Assembly: GCA_029008115.1 (NCBI GenBank)
Contig: JAQXJC010000044.1
Coordinates: 62,001 to 126,000, forward strand
Direction of reading: 5' to 3'
DNA length: 64,000 nucleotides
Origin: Desulfovibrionaceae bacterium
GTDB lineage: Bacteria > Desulfobacterota > Desulfovibrionia > Desulfovibrionales > Desulfovibrionaceae
Part shown: positions 8,604 through 17,934 of the stretch, one piece after another
Layout of the letters: every line of letters begins with the position of its first letter
Numbering within the stretch: the first letter of the stretch is position 1
Notes under the pieces: generated by a model
The model's database searches: none
Seen by the model: the letters and a program-made list of their open reading frames with translations, nothing else
What the model was told of the DNA's origin: nothing
Translations under genes and position numbers: made by a program

Positions 8604-9107
8604 ATGATTATTGTCTATACAGGTAACGGCAAGGGCAAAACGTCGGCCAGCGTGGGGCAGTGCGTCCGTGCGCTGGGGCAGGGCATGCGCGTGGTGTTTG
8701 CGCAGTTCATGAAGCGGGATGGGCAGGCCGGCGAGCAGATTATGCTGAAGCGTCTGCTGGGGGAGAATTTTCTGGCTGGAGGCGCGGGATTTTTTCGCCG
8801 CGAGGAGGAGCGCCCGCAGCACAGGGAGGCGGCGCTGCGCGTGCTGGACTGGGCGCGGGAACGGCTGCCCGGAGCGGCCATGCTGGTGCTGGACGAATCC
8901 CTCTATGCGCTGCGAAGCGGCCTGCTGGAGCGTGCGGAGCTGGAAGACCTGCTGGCGGCGGCACGGGAGGCCGGCTGTCATGTGGTGCTGTCCGGACGCG
9001 ATGCCCCGGCCTGGCTGGCGGAGGCGGCGGACATTGTCTCCCGCGTGGACGAGGTCAGGCATGCGTGGCGTGCCGGGAAGCCCGCCCGGAAGGGCATAGA
9101 GTTCTAG
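8604..9107 (+). CDS. cobO: Cob(I)alamin adenosyltransferase, CobO/BtuR type
   Basis: 167 residues from the ATG at 8604 (AAGGAG seven bases upstream; upstream ATGs in frame lack one). The P-loop GNGKGKTS is at residues 7-14, in the reversed-orientation style typical of CobA/BtuR. A VVFAQFMKR segment and MLVLDES follow. It transfers adenosyl from ATP to cob(I)alamin or cobinamide. The E. coli protein is about 30 residues longer; the missing part is the N-terminal lid helix, often absent in anaerobes. It stands alone, divergent from purM. cbiK and cbiB for the same pathway lie elsewhere in the window. Confidence 0.93.
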   Translation: MIIVYTGNGKGKTSASVGQCVRALGQGMRVVFAQFMKRDGQAGEQIMLKRLLGENFLAGGAGFFRREEERPQHREAALRVLDWARERLPGAAMLVLDESLYALRSGLLERAELEDLLAAAREAGCHVVLSGRDAPAWLAEAADIVSRVDEVRHAWRAGKPARKGIEF

Positions 9108-9190
9108 CCGTGCTGCCCCGGGACATCTTCTCCCGGGTGGCGATATGCCTGGGTTCAGAATCGATCCGGGCGGCAGGCGGGTCTCCGCTG

Positions 9191-9841
9191 TCAGCTTCTG
9201 CGGAAGAGCTTCTGAACATCCATATCGTGCCCGAGAATGAGCACGCGCTCCTCGGCCTGAAAGCGGTGCTCCGGCCCGGGCATGGGGCGGAGCGTCTCGC
9301 CCTGCTTCACGCCGAGTATATTGACGCGGTATCGCTGCCGCACCGCCAGCTCCTTTACCGTTTTTCCCGCCCATTCCCGCGGCGTGGCAATTTCATAGAT
9401 GGAATATTCGGGAGACAGCTTCACATAATCGAAAATATAATCGCTGCTATACCGCATGGCCGCCCAGTCGGCAGTCTGCCGTTCCGGATACACCACATCG
9501 TCAGCGCCATTGCGCAGGAGAAACTTGGCATGCACCTCCCGCGAGGCACGGGAGACAACAAAGCGGGCGCCGAGCTCCTTCAGCAACGCAGTGGTTTCCA
9601 GCGAGCTTTGGAAGTCATCGCCTATGGCCACGACGCACATATCGAAGTTGCTGACACCTACGGAACGCAGAAAGGGTTCGCTTGTGGCGTCGCCAATCTG
9701 GGCATTGGTCACAAAATCAAGCGCCTCGTTCACGCGCTGTTCGCTACGGTCAATGGCGAGCACCTCATGGTTCAGCTCGCCCAGCTTCTTCGCCATGCGG
9801 CGGCCGAAGCGCCCCAGCCCTATCAGCAGTACAGATTTCAT
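9191..9841 (-). CDS. ktrA: Potassium channel regulatory subunit KtrA (RCK domains)
   Basis: 216 residues, typical KtrA size. RCK-N has the Rossmann motif GLGRFG at residues 8-13 and D31 at the end of beta-2. An RCK-C domain follows (GKTVKELAVRQRYRVNILGVKQG). It forms a cytoplasmic octameric ring that binds nucleotide and gates KtrB. It is 14 bases downstream of ktrB on the same strand. It meets cobO tail to tail. Confidence 0.95.
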   Translation of the reverse strand: MKSVLLIGLGRFGRRMAKKLGELNHEVLAIDRSEQRVNEALDFVTNAQIGDATSEPFLRSVGVSNFDMCVVAIGDDFQSSLETTALLKELGARFVVSRASREVHAKFLLRNGADDVVYPERQTADWAAMRYSSDYIFDYVKLSPEYSIYEIATPREWAGKTVKELAVRQRYRVNILGVKQGETLRPMPGPEHRFQAEERVLILGHDMDVQKLFRRS

Positions 9842-9855
9842 GCCTCACTCTCCCA

Positions 9856-11199
9856 TTACCCTACGGCCACATCTTCGGAAGGATAGCGGAAGCTGTCCTG
9901 ACGTATGCCGGAGGCGACGGCAAACACGACAGTCAGGCTCCCGACCCGGCCGAAATACATAAGCAGGATCAGTATCCCGCGGGAAATTTCGGAAAGCTCC
10001 GGCGTAGCGCCCAGGGAAAGCCCCACCGTGCCTATGGCCGAAGCCGCCTCGAAAAATGCTGTCATGAGAGGAAGGTCGTCAAGCACGGAGATAAGCCCTC
10101 CTCCCAGCAGAAAGAGCAGCAGATAGAACATGAAGATGCCGGAAGCACGGCGGAGCGCCATGTCTGGCAGCCTGCGGCCGAATCCCCGCACGTCCCTTCG
10201 ATGCAGAAATATGGACGCAAGCCCGAGGAGAAGCACCGCCAAGGTCGTTACCTTGAAGCCGCCTCCTGTGGAGCCGGGTGCGGCCCCCGCCAGCATGAGC
10301 AGGATGGTGACCAGCTTTCCCTGCGGCGTCAGTTCCGTAATATCAACAGTGCAGAATCCTGCCGTGCGGGGCGTTACGGAGTGGAACAGCGCCGCAAGAA
10401 GAGCATCGGGAATCGGCATATTCCAGTGTCCTCCCCGGAATTCATACAAAAAGAAGAAGAGAAAGCCGGTAAGGAACAGGACGGCGCTGACAAGCAGTAC
10501 CAGCTTGCTCTGGAGCCTGTACCGCCGTATATGTACAGTATGGGAACGAATATCATCCCAGGTCAGAAAGCCGAGGCCGCCAATGGTGACAAGCAGCGCA
10601 ATGACCATGCACACCAGAGGATCAGACGCATATCCCATCAGGGAAAAATACGGCTTCGTCTCTCCAAACAGGTCAAACCCGGCATTGCAGAACGCGGATA
10701 CTGAGTGAAAGACCGACATCCACACCCCCCTGGCCCAGCCCATTTCCGGGCAGAAGCGTATGGAAAGCAGCGCGGCCCCGGCCAGCTCCATGATGAGAAC
10801 CGCTTTCAGAATAAAGCCTGTGAGGCGTACTATTCCGGCCAGATGGGGCGCAACAATGGATTCCTGCATCACCCAGCGCATTCTGAACCCTATCTTCTGG
10901 CCGGAGAATACCGCAATCGCCACAGACATGGTGATGACGCCAAGTCCGCCTACCTGAATCAGCAGGAGAATAACGGCATGGCCGAAATCAGACCAGTACA
11001 GCATGGTATCATGAACGACCAGTCCGGTAACGGTAATGGCGGAGGTTGCCGTAAACAGGGCATCCTGAAACGAGGCGGCGTTCCCGCTTCTGGCGGCAAG
11101 GGGAAGCATGAGAAGGGCCGTACCAACAATAATAAGCAGAAAATATCCCAGAATAATAATCTGGGAAGGCGTAATCCTTTTTCTCGTCAGGAACAGCAT
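9856..11199 (-). CDS. ktrB: Potassium uptake membrane subunit KtrB (TrkH family)
   Basis: 447 residues from the ATG at 11199 (MLFLTRKRITPSQII). The frame stays open to 11310, but that extension is polar and unlike the family. The start is uncertain because no strong ribosome-binding site is visible. The four pore loops carry the selectivity-filter glycines: AITVTGLVV, FCNAGFDLF, PRTAGFCTV and IGTVGLSLG. GAAPGSTGGGFK is the conserved intramembrane-loop region. It is a Na+-dependent K+ uptake subunit in the inner membrane, with KtrA directly downstream. Confidence 0.93.
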   Translation of the reverse strand: MLFLTRKRITPSQIIILGYFLLIIVGTALLMLPLAARSGNAASFQDALFTATSAITVTGLVVHDTMLYWSDFGHAVILLLIQVGGLGVITMSVAIAVFSGQKIGFRMRWVMQESIVAPHLAGIVRLTGFILKAVLIMELAGAALLSIRFCPEMGWARGVWMSVFHSVSAFCNAGFDLFGETKPYFSLMGYASDPLVCMVIALLVTIGGLGFLTWDDIRSHTVHIRRYRLQSKLVLLVSAVLFLTGFLFFFLYEFRGGHWNMPIPDALLAALFHSVTPRTAGFCTVDITELTPQGKLVTILLMLAGAAPGSTGGGFKVTTLAVLLLGLASIFLHRRDVRGFGRRLPDMALRRASGIFMFYLLLFLLGGGLISVLDDLPLMTAFFEAASAIGTVGLSLGATPELSEISRGILILLMYFGRVGSLTVVFAVASGIRQDSFRYPSEDVAVG

Positions 11200-11426
11200 G
11201 GTATTTTCAGCATATAGCTGGCAGATTCCGCTGTCCGCATGCACAGAAACTGCATGCGGATGCGTACAGGATAGCAAAGACACGCGCACCGCATGATGTA
11301 TCCTCTGCAAGGACGCCGCGGCATTCTGTACAATGAAGAGGCGCCCGGCAAGGCCATCCGGCGTGACGGGGGATGCCCGGAGGAGAGGAGCGCACTGTCC
11401 CCTCCCCCGGACATGCGGAGGCGCCG

Positions 11427-11957
11427 CTACTGCGGCAGCATGAGATAGCTGGTCACTTCCCGTACGCCTTCGGTCTGTTTGGCGATCTTCACCGCCAGGT
11501 CCTTTTCGCGGCTGTCGTTGACCACGCCCAGCAGGACGACGCGGTTGGCATTGACCTGCGTGTCAATGCGGGTGGAGCTCAGTCCCTTGGTGGAGATCAG
11601 GTTGCTGCGCAGTTTTGTGGCCAGCGCGAGGTCGCTGCTGTCCGCCGTGCGCGCCGCAAACCAGTGGGGCGTGACGGAGCGCACGCCTTTGCATTTGCGG
11701 GCCAGGCTCACGGCCTTGTTGTGCATGTTCTGGGGCACCTCACCCACAAGATAGACTTTGCCGTAGTAGCAGTACACGGAAATATCCCAGCCCTTGGAGA
11801 AGTCCTGCCCCATGAGCGTGGTCTTCACATCCGTGGCAATGGCCTTGTCGCTGCTGATGGTACCGACCATGCGTTTGTCTTCATAGATGCCGTAGCTGGC
11901 GCAGCCCCAGACCTGCGGGAGAGAAACCAGTAGAAGCAGAAGGCAGAGTATGCGCAT
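11427..11957 (-). CDS. BON-domain lipoprotein (DolP/OsmY-like)
   Basis: 176 residues. The signal sequence ends in QVWGC, giving lipid attachment at about C19. Two BON domains follow, roughly 40-105 (ISVYCYYGKVYLVGEV...) and 110-175 (LISTKGLSSTRIDTQVNANRVVLLGVV). BON proteins bind anionic phospholipid and help keep the outer membrane sound; E. coli DolP/YraP has the same layout. It lies 24 bases downstream of murA on the same strand, so the two are probably co-transcribed. AAGGGGG precedes the ATG. Confidence 0.85.
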   Translation of the reverse strand: MRILCLLLLLVSLPQVWGCASYGIYEDKRMVGTISSDKAIATDVKTTLMGQDFSKGWDISVYCYYGKVYLVGEVPQNMHNKAVSLARKCKGVRSVTPHWFAARTADSSDLALATKLRSNLISTKGLSSTRIDTQVNANRVVLLGVVNDSREKDLAVKIAKQTEGVREVTSYLMLPQ

Positions 11958-11981
11958 GAAGTTCCCCCTTGCGCGGCGCGC

Positions 11982-13235
11982 CTATTCCTGTTCGCGGCGG
12001 ATGCGGGCGCCCACGGCGTTGAGTTTGTGTTCAATGTTTTCATAGCCACGATCCAGATGATAGATGCGGCGCACATGCGTGGTGCCGCGCGCGGCCAGGC
12101 CGGCCAGCACCAGCGAGGCACTGGCCCGCAGGTCCGAGGCCATGACGGGAGCGCCGGTGAGCTGGCGCACACCGTGCACCATGGCGGAGCGGCCGGACAG
12201 CTTGATGTTTGCCCCCATGCGCATGAGTTCGCTCACGTGCATGAAGCGGTTTTCAAAGATGCTTTCCTCCACCATAGAGGTATCTTCGGCCAGGCACATG
12301 AGGGCCATGATCTGGGCCTGCATGTCCGTGGGGAAGCCGGGATAGGGGCGGGTCTGGATGTCCACAGCGTTCAGCGTTCTGCCGGCGCGCCGGGCCAGTA
12401 CGCCTTCGGGGGTGCGCTCAAGGTGCATGCCCATGCTCTGGAGCTTGCGGATGACGGCTTCCAGCGCATCCCAGGGGCAGTCCTTCACCAGAAGTTCGCC
12501 ATCCGTAATGCCGGCGGCCACCAGGAAGGTGCCGGCCTCGATGCGGTCGGGCATGATGGCGTAGGTTGTGCCGCCCAGGCGGGAAACGCCCTGAATCCGG
12601 ATGCAGCTTGTGCCCTGTCCGCTGATGCGTGCGCCGCAGGCATTGAGGAAATTGGCCAGGTCGACGATTTCCGGCTCGCGGGCGGCGTTTTCCAGAATGG
12701 TTTCGCCATCGGCAAGGGCGGCGGCCATGAGCAGATTCTCCGTGCCGCCCACAGTGGGCATGTCAAAGCTGATGTGCGCTCCCGTCAGCCTGCGGCAGCG
12801 GCCGATGATGTTGCCTGCGTTGAGATCGAAGCTGGCGCCCATCTTTTCCAGCCCTTTCAGATGCTGATCCACAGGACGCGCGCCAATGGCGCAGCCGCCG
12901 GGCAGGGCCACGGTGGCTTCGCCCAGCCGTGCCAGCAGCGGGCCGAGGCACAGCACGGAAGCGCGCATGGTGCGCACAAGGTCATAGGGAGCCTCCGGCT
13001 TCAGCGCGCCAGGCGTCATGACCACGGTGCCGTTGGAAAATTCGCAGGCGCAGCCGAGCATGGTCAGCAGCCTGATGGTCGTATGGATGTCCCGCAGATC
13101 GGGCACGTTGGTGAAGGTGACGGGCTCATCCATCAGGATGGAGGCGAAGAGGATGGGCAGCGCGGCATTCTTGGAGCCGCTGACAGGGATGACGCCAGTC
13201 AGCGGGACGCCGCCTTCGATGACGAGTTTGTCCAT
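11982..13235 (-). CDS. murA: UDP-N-acetylglucosamine 1-carboxyvinyltransferase
   Basis: 417 residues, standard length. The substrate-binding K22-N23 (GSKNAAL) and the catalytic cysteine C115 ([12 protein letters not shown]) are both present, so the enzyme should be fosfomycin-sensitive in principle. GFPTDMQAQ carries the general-base aspartate. It adds enolpyruvate to UDP-GlcNAc, the first committed step of peptidoglycan synthesis, in the cytoplasm. A BON-domain lipoprotein follows 24 bases downstream. About 240 bases separate its start from tRNA-His, which reads the other way. Confidence 0.98.
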   Translation of the reverse strand: MDKLVIEGGVPLTGVIPVSGSKNAALPILFASILMDEPVTFTNVPDLRDIHTTIRLLTMLGCACEFSNGTVVMTPGALKPEAPYDLVRTMRASVLCLGPLLARLGEATVALPGGCAIGARPVDQHLKGLEKMGASFDLNAGNIIGRCRRLTGAHISFDMPTVGGTENLLMAAALADGETILENAAREPEIVDLANFLNACGARISGQGTSCIRIQGVSRLGGTTYAIMPDRIEAGTFLVAAGITDGELLVKDCPWDALEAVIRKLQSMGMHLERTPEGVLARRAGRTLNAVDIQTRPYPGFPTDMQAQIMALMCLAEDTSMVEESIFENRFMHVSELMRMGANIKLSGRSAMVHGVRQLTGAPVMASDLRASASLVLAGLAARGTTHVRRIYHLDRGYENIEHKLNAVGARIRREQE

Positions 13236-13436
13236 GGCAGTGTTGTTCCTCTGCTCTGCCGCGGCGCTCCGGGGCGTGCGCGGCGCTAGGGTAGGCCGCC
13301 GATCCGCCCGGCTGGCGGGGGCGGGTTCCGTCTGGCGGGCCGGGGCTCAACCCCGCCCTTCATATCCCGGAACCTAGCCTGCTTCCCCGGAAAAATCCAG
13401 AAAAAGTCCGGTGCGAAAATTTTTTACAAAAAATGC

Positions 13437-13463
13437 TTGCCTTTTCCAGGGCAGTTGTATAAA
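13437..13463 (+). promoter_or_regulatory. Probable promoter of tRNA-His
   Basis: TTGCCT (13437-13442) and TATAAA (13458-13463) are 15 bases apart, a little short, in an A+T-rich stretch 15 bases before the tRNA. Confidence 0.5.
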
Positions 13464-13477
13464 CACTTCCTCGTTAC

Positions 13478-13554
13478 GGCGGATGTAGCTCAGTTGGTAG
13501 AGCTCTTGGTTGTGGCCCAGGAGGTCGCGCGTTCAAGCCGCGTCATTCGCCCCA
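13478..13554 (+). tRNA. tRNA-His(GTG), CCA encoded
   Basis: A full cloverleaf forms. The acceptor GCGGATG pairs with CATTCGC. The extra G at -1 (13478) pairs with C73, the hallmark of tRNA-His. The anticodon stem CTTGG/CCAGG holds the loop TTGTGGC with anticodon GTG, and the T-stem is GCGCG/CGCGT. CCA is encoded at 13552-13554. Confidence 0.97.
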
Positions 13555-13564
13555 CAAATTTCAG

Positions 13565-13600
13565 CCGGTTACATGAAGTTCCCATGTGACCGGTTTTTTT
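13565..13600 (+). terminator. Terminator after tRNA-His
   Basis: CCGGTTACATG and CATGTGACCGG form an 11-bp stem with one G-U pair, followed directly by seven T. Confidence 0.9.
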
Positions 13601-13951
13601 ATTGTCACCAAACAATGACCGTTCTCCCGAGCCCTTCCGCCGGGCCTCCGTATGGCATCATTTCATTGCCTTCTTTCCAGAACAGTTGCGGGCCGTCCGT
13701 AGGCACGGTCGTGCTTCCATGATGAGCACGCGCGTACATCATCGCGGGAAGCAGAGGCGCGCCGCGTTGCGGGGTGCTGTCCGGCGTGACATGAGCACCT
13801 CCACAGCATTTTGACGATCTGTCCACAGGATGTGCATGGGGACAGCGGAACATCAGGGGCGGTTCCCCTGGCCCCTGCTATATTCTATATTCCCGCATCG
13901 GGTGCTGCTCTGTGCCTGCCATTCCTCCTCCGAGAGGCGCACAGAGTCGCA
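13601..13951. other. Intergenic gap with no recognisable feature
   Basis: About 350 bases between the tRNA-His terminator and the stop of the convergent sulfatase-fold gene. The only open frame (82 codons, minus, 13605-13853) lacks a ribosome-binding site and protein-like composition. I see no RNA gene or repeat in it. Confidence 0.6.
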
Positions 13952-15430
13952 TCAGCGTCCATGCTCCTCCAGATAGTTGTCCGGCATGGGAAAGTGGAAA
14001 TTTTCCCTGAGCCACAGGCCCCACTGGCAGCGGGTGATGCGCGGCAGTCCCGCCGGCATGAGCCTGGCCAGATTCATATCCTTGCGGTAGACAATGGCCG
14101 GCATGTCCGGCAGGCGCGGCTCGTAATACGACGTGTGGTCGCCAATGATCAGCAGCGTCACGTCGTCGGGCATCTTTGCCACATAGTCCCTGAGGGCGTT
14201 GTCAAACAGCCGCGCGCCGCCGAAGTACCCGGCATGGGGGCTGTGCTCCAGTTCCGCCGGCGGGGGGAAATCCCGTGCGGAATGCATGGAGATGGTGACG
14301 ATAAAATGGAAGAATGGCGCGGGATCATTCAGGAAGCGCGCCGCATAGTCCAGCAGATCAGCGTCATGAATCTGCTGCATGAAGGTCTTCGCATTGCCGT
14401 GATAGCCTGCGGCCTCGTATTCTTCCTTGAAATACAGATGGCTAAAGCCCAGCTTTTCATAGGTCGGGCGCAGGCGCATGAACAGGCCCGTCAGGCCGTG
14501 GAAGAAGCGGCTGGAATAGCCCTCGTCCTGAAGGAGCTGATTGAAGGTTTTGGGAATGGAGGGCAGGGCGCCATACATCAGCGCGCTGGGTGAAGCCTGA
14601 CAGCCGGTCAGCCATTCATAGTCTGAATTTGCAGAGCCGAGCTTCTTCATGCCATCCACGCGAAAGACGGCGGCATGCCGCATCAGCTGCTGCAGAAAGG
14701 GCATGGGATAGGGCCGGGGCTGGGTCAGCAGGCCGAAGTCCAGACTTTCCACCTGAATGACCGCCAGCTTTCTGGTAAAGGGGAGCATGGGCATGTTTTC
14801 CGGCAGGCGCGGGCAGGCGGGCATGGCCAGTGCGGATTGCAGCTCGTCGGTGCGGCCTGTGGCAAGTTCCACAATCCACCCGGGCACATATCCGAAGTAC
14901 ATGACAATTTCCGTGCCGTTCATGCGCTGGCTGACACGCTGCGCGCTGTACAGTCTGGAGTGGAGCAGGCAGCCCAGAGCCACGCAGATGCACAGGCAGA
15001 TGGCCAGTCTGGCCTTGCCGGGCAGTGGCAGATGAAGGCGCCGCAGAAGCAGGAGCTGCGCAAGGAGCACGCACAGGCAGGCGGCAACGCTGGGCAGATG
15101 CACATATTCCAGCATGGCGGTGGCGCCCATGCCGCTGAAATCCTCCCAGCCGGAGAGAATGGCAGCCAGAGAAAGCGGAATGCGCAGGAAATGCAGGTTG
15201 GATGCCAGCACGCTGCCGAGGATGCACTGTGCCACGCAGATGACGGCCGTTGCCCGGCGCGGCAGGCACAGCAGCATGAAGGCCACGGCCAGGTCCGCGG
15301 CAAGATTCGCCTGCTGCACGCCGGTCGTGATGGCGGAATGCAGGGAGTCATTGACGCCGAAGGATTGCAGCAGCCAGGCTTCGCCGGCAGTGAGCAGGCA
15401 GAAGGCGACGATGGCGAACAGATTTTTCAT
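13952..15430 (-). CDS. Membrane-anchored sulfatase-fold phosphotransferase (LtaS/MdoB-like)
   Basis: 492 residues. The N-terminal ~170 residues hold about five hydrophobic helices. From ~205 an alkaline-phosphatase/sulfatase fold follows: VIQVESLDFG (metal-site Glu), GSANSDYEWL (nucleophile region), FHFIVTISMHSARDFPPP and LLIIGDHTSYYEP (metal-binding Asp-His). The order and spacing match LtaS and OpgB, which move phosphoglycerol or phosphoethanolamine onto envelope glycans or lipids outside the cytoplasm. In LtaS the nucleophile is Thr in GKTSD; here the matching position appears to be Ser. The glycan target is unknown. It is on the same strand as pbpC, 116 bases downstream of it, possibly with its own promoter. 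Confidence 0.82.
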   Translation of the reverse strand: MKNLFAIVAFCLLTAGEAWLLQSFGVNDSLHSAITTGVQQANLAADLAVAFMLLCLPRRATAVICVAQCILGSVLASNLHFLRIPLSLAAILSGWEDFSGMGATAMLEYVHLPSVAACLCVLLAQLLLLRRLHLPLPGKARLAICLCICVALGCLLHSRLYSAQRVSQRMNGTEIVMYFGYVPGWIVELATGRTDELQSALAMPACPRLPENMPMLPFTRKLAVIQVESLDFGLLTQPRPYPMPFLQQLMRHAAVFRVDGMKKLGSANSDYEWLTGCQASPSALMYGALPSIPKTFNQLLQDEGYSSRFFHGLTGLFMRLRPTYEKLGFSHLYFKEEYEAAGYHGNAKTFMQQIHDADLLDYAARFLNDPAPFFHFIVTISMHSARDFPPPAELEHSPHAGYFGGARLFDNALRDYVAKMPDDVTLLIIGDHTSYYEPRLPDMPAIVYRKDMNLARLMPAGLPRITRCQWGLWLRENFHFPMPDNYLEEHGR

Positions 15431-15546
15431 GAAAGCTCCTTGCGCGATGTTGGCCGTCTATAGCGCAGGGGAGGGGGAAAGACAACCGGTGCGGGCCTCC
15501 GGCGCCCGTCCGTCAGCATGCGCCGCGGGCTGCGCGGGACATCAGG

Positions 15547-17934
15547 TCAGCGGGCGGCCCGCACCCGCAGCGTCCGGCGGGCGGTGCGTCCCAGATTATC
15601 CACGGCGCGCAGCTCCGTACTGCCGGGACGGGGCGTCCAGAGCAGGGGCGCGTCCGGCGGGCTGGAGCCGAGCAGCGTATCTCCCGCGAACCAGAAGATG
15701 ACGGTGGCGTCCGGCGCCGCGCTCGCTGTCAGCGGAATGCGGCTGCGGTGCGGCGCGGAAAGCTGGAGATGATAGGTAACGCCGGCCTTGGGGATGCGGA
15801 TGCGCGGCGGCGGTCCCGCGCTGTCGGCATTGTCCGGCCGGCATTGGGGCATCCATTCCGGCGGCGCGGGCTTGCGTATGCCGGCCTGCGCGAAGATGCG
15901 GGCCAGATCGCTGGGCCAGAATTCCATGACACGGCGCTCCGTGCGCCCCGGTTCGGGGCGGCAGGCACGCAGTCCGCTGGCTTTGTCCACGAGAATTTCC
16001 TGAAAGATACGTGAATTGCGCACGGGGGACACGCCGGGGATGAAGAGTGTGTCCGTTACGTCCGGGCAGAGGCTGGTATCCGTGTCTCCCGTGGCTGTGC
16101 AGATGGGAATGGAGCGCACATTCAGGCGGGAAAGGCGTTCAGCCAGCGTATCATGCAGGGGCAGCAGGCGGCCCAGTGCCCGCGCCATATCCGTGAAGAG
16201 CGGCAGGGCGGTTTCTCCGCCGACCAGCAGAGGATTGGCGCTGTTGTCAAAATTGCCGACCCAGACCACAAGCACATACTCGCCCAGAAGCCCGGCGGTC
16301 CAGGCGTCGCGGAACCCGTTGGAGGTTCCTGTCTTGAAGCGCAGGGGAATGTTGCGATTGCCGCTGCGCACGCGCTCCTGTGCATGCTCCAGCATGGTCA
16401 GGGTAATACAGGCGGCCTCCGGAGACAGCAGGCGTGCGGGCGCCTCATGCTCTCCGGTGCCTGATGTCAGGCGCAGCGGACGGTGCAGCCCCTGATTCCA
16501 GAGCATGGCGTAGAGGCCGGCCAGCTCGCGCATGCTCACCTCCGCACCGCCAAGCACCAGGCTCAGGCCATAATGCTCCTCGTCGTGAGGCAGGGCCACG
16601 CCCGCGCTCTTGAGAAAAGAGTAGAGTCCCGGATCGCGCAGCCTCTGGGCCAGGGTAATGGCAGGCAGGTTGCGGCTGGCCTTCAGCGCTTCATGGGCGG
16701 GCAGCGGGCCGCGGAAGCCCCTGTCAAAGTTTTCCGGGTCGTAGCCGCCGAAGGAGCGCGGCGAGTCTGCCAGCAGGGTCATGGGATGGATGAGCCCCTG
16801 ATCCAGCGCCAGCGCATAGACAAAGGGCTTGAGCGTGGAGCCCGGGGAACGCCGCGCCCGCGAGCCGTCCACCTGTCCGGCAATGCCCGCGTTGTGGAAG
16901 CTGGCGGAGCCAGCCAGCGAGCGGATTTCCCGCGAAGGCGCGTGCACCAGCAGCGCGGCGGCATTATGCAGTCCGTAGGCCGCGCCCCGGGCTGCAAAAC
17001 GGGCCAGCATTCTTTCCAGCAGATGTTGCTCCGGCAGGGAGATGGTGCTGTGTACAATGCTGTCCGCGCCGGGGGCGGCCAGCAGCTCCGCCGCCACATG
17101 CGGCGCTTCAAAGGGCAGATCGGAGGGAGAGAAGATACGCAGCGGCGGAGGCGTTTCTCCGGCGGCCGGCTCTTCCTCCTCCCCCGTGCCGGCCATGATC
17201 CAGCGGGCAGCCAGCAGGGCGCGGGCCGAGGCAAAGCGCGGGCCGTGCAGGGGATGGCGGCGCACGGGATTCTGAGGAATCACGGTAAGCGCCAGCGCTT
17301 CCTGAACAGTCAGCTGGAAGGCGGACTTGTGGAAATAGACGCGCGCGGCCGCCTCAATGCCTTCTATGTTGCCGCCATAAGGGGCGAGATTGAAATATGC
17401 CTCCAGAATCTGCCGCTTGCTGTAGTGGCGCTCCATGAGCAGCGCCGTCCATATCTGGATAATCTTGCTGTGCCATGAGCCGGAGGCAAGGCCCATGCGC
17501 AGGCGGGCCACCTGCATGGTGATGGTGGAAGCGCCAGTGCGTCGTCCTCCGCCCAGCCACGCGGCGGCGGCACGCAGCAGGGACAGGGGATTCACGCCGG
17601 GATGGCGGAAGAAATACTGATCCTCATACAGCAGCAGGGCATGCACGGCGGCAGGAGCGACGGCCTCCAGCGGGACGTGGATGCGGCGCTTTCCGTCCGG
17701 CGTCAGCCCCATGCGCAGGAGCCTTCCCTGCCTGTCCAGAACCTCGCGGGCAAAGGACACGCCTTCCAGCAGGGGGGGCGGCTGGAGCAGCCCCAGTCCG
17801 CCCCAGAGAAGCGGGGGCAGGAGAAGGACTGTGAGCAGAGCCGCCCGGAGCCACCTGCGGGAACGGGTATCCTCCGTGCCGCCCGGCGTGTCCTGTGACG
17901 GAGGCCGGGCGGCACAGCGGCGGCACGGATTCAT
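15547..17934 (-). CDS. pbpC: Penicillin-binding protein 1C
   Basis: 795 residues. There is a short cytoplasmic tail and one membrane anchor (~28-50), then a GT51 glycosyltransferase (LLYEDQYFFRHPGV with the catalytic Glu; GASTITMQVAR). The transpeptidase has SPGSTLKPF (S-x-x-K), ASRNLPA (SxN-like) and KTGTSNG. The C-terminal ~90 residues are the Ig-like PBP1C tail domain. It polymerises and cross-links peptidoglycan in the periplasm. It overlaps the 3' end of the alpha-2-macroglobulin gene by four bases, so the pair is coupled, the same partnership as pbpC-yfhM in E. coli. Confidence 0.95.
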   Translation of the reverse strand: MNPCRRCAARPPSQDTPGGTEDTRSRRWLRAALLTVLLLPPLLWGGLGLLQPPPLLEGVSFAREVLDRQGRLLRMGLTPDGKRRIHVPLEAVAPAAVHALLLYEDQYFFRHPGVNPLSLLRAAAAWLGGGRRTGASTITMQVARLRMGLASGSWHSKIIQIWTALLMERHYSKRQILEAYFNLAPYGGNIEGIEAAARVYFHKSAFQLTVQEALALTVIPQNPVRRHPLHGPRFASARALLAARWIMAGTGEEEEPAAGETPPPLRIFSPSDLPFEAPHVAAELLAAPGADSIVHSTISLPEQHLLERMLARFAARGAAYGLHNAAALLVHAPSREIRSLAGSASFHNAGIAGQVDGSRARRSPGSTLKPFVYALALDQGLIHPMTLLADSPRSFGGYDPENFDRGFRGPLPAHEALKASRNLPAITLAQRLRDPGLYSFLKSAGVALPHDEEHYGLSLVLGGAEVSMRELAGLYAMLWNQGLHRPLRLTSGTGEHEAPARLLSPEAACITLTMLEHAQERVRSGNRNIPLRFKTGTSNGFRDAWTAGLLGEYVLVVWVGNFDNSANPLLVGGETALPLFTDMARALGRLLPLHDTLAERLSRLNVRSIPICTATGDTDTSLCPDVTDTLFIPGVSPVRNSRIFQEILVDKASGLRACRPEPGRTERRVMEFWPSDLARIFAQAGIRKPAPPEWMPQCRPDNADSAGPPPRIRIPKAGVTYHLQLSAPHRSRIPLTASAAPDATVIFWFAGDTLLGSSPPDAPLLWTPRPGSTELRAVDNLGRTARRTLRVRAAR

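Noticed and set aside
9108-9190. CCCGGG-spaced inverted repeat between cobO and ktrA as a terminator
   Set aside because: A six-base self-complementary arm without a T-run is too weak to call.
13605-13853. 82-codon minus-strand frame downstream of tRNA-His
   Set aside because: No ribosome-binding site, odd composition and no family resemblance.
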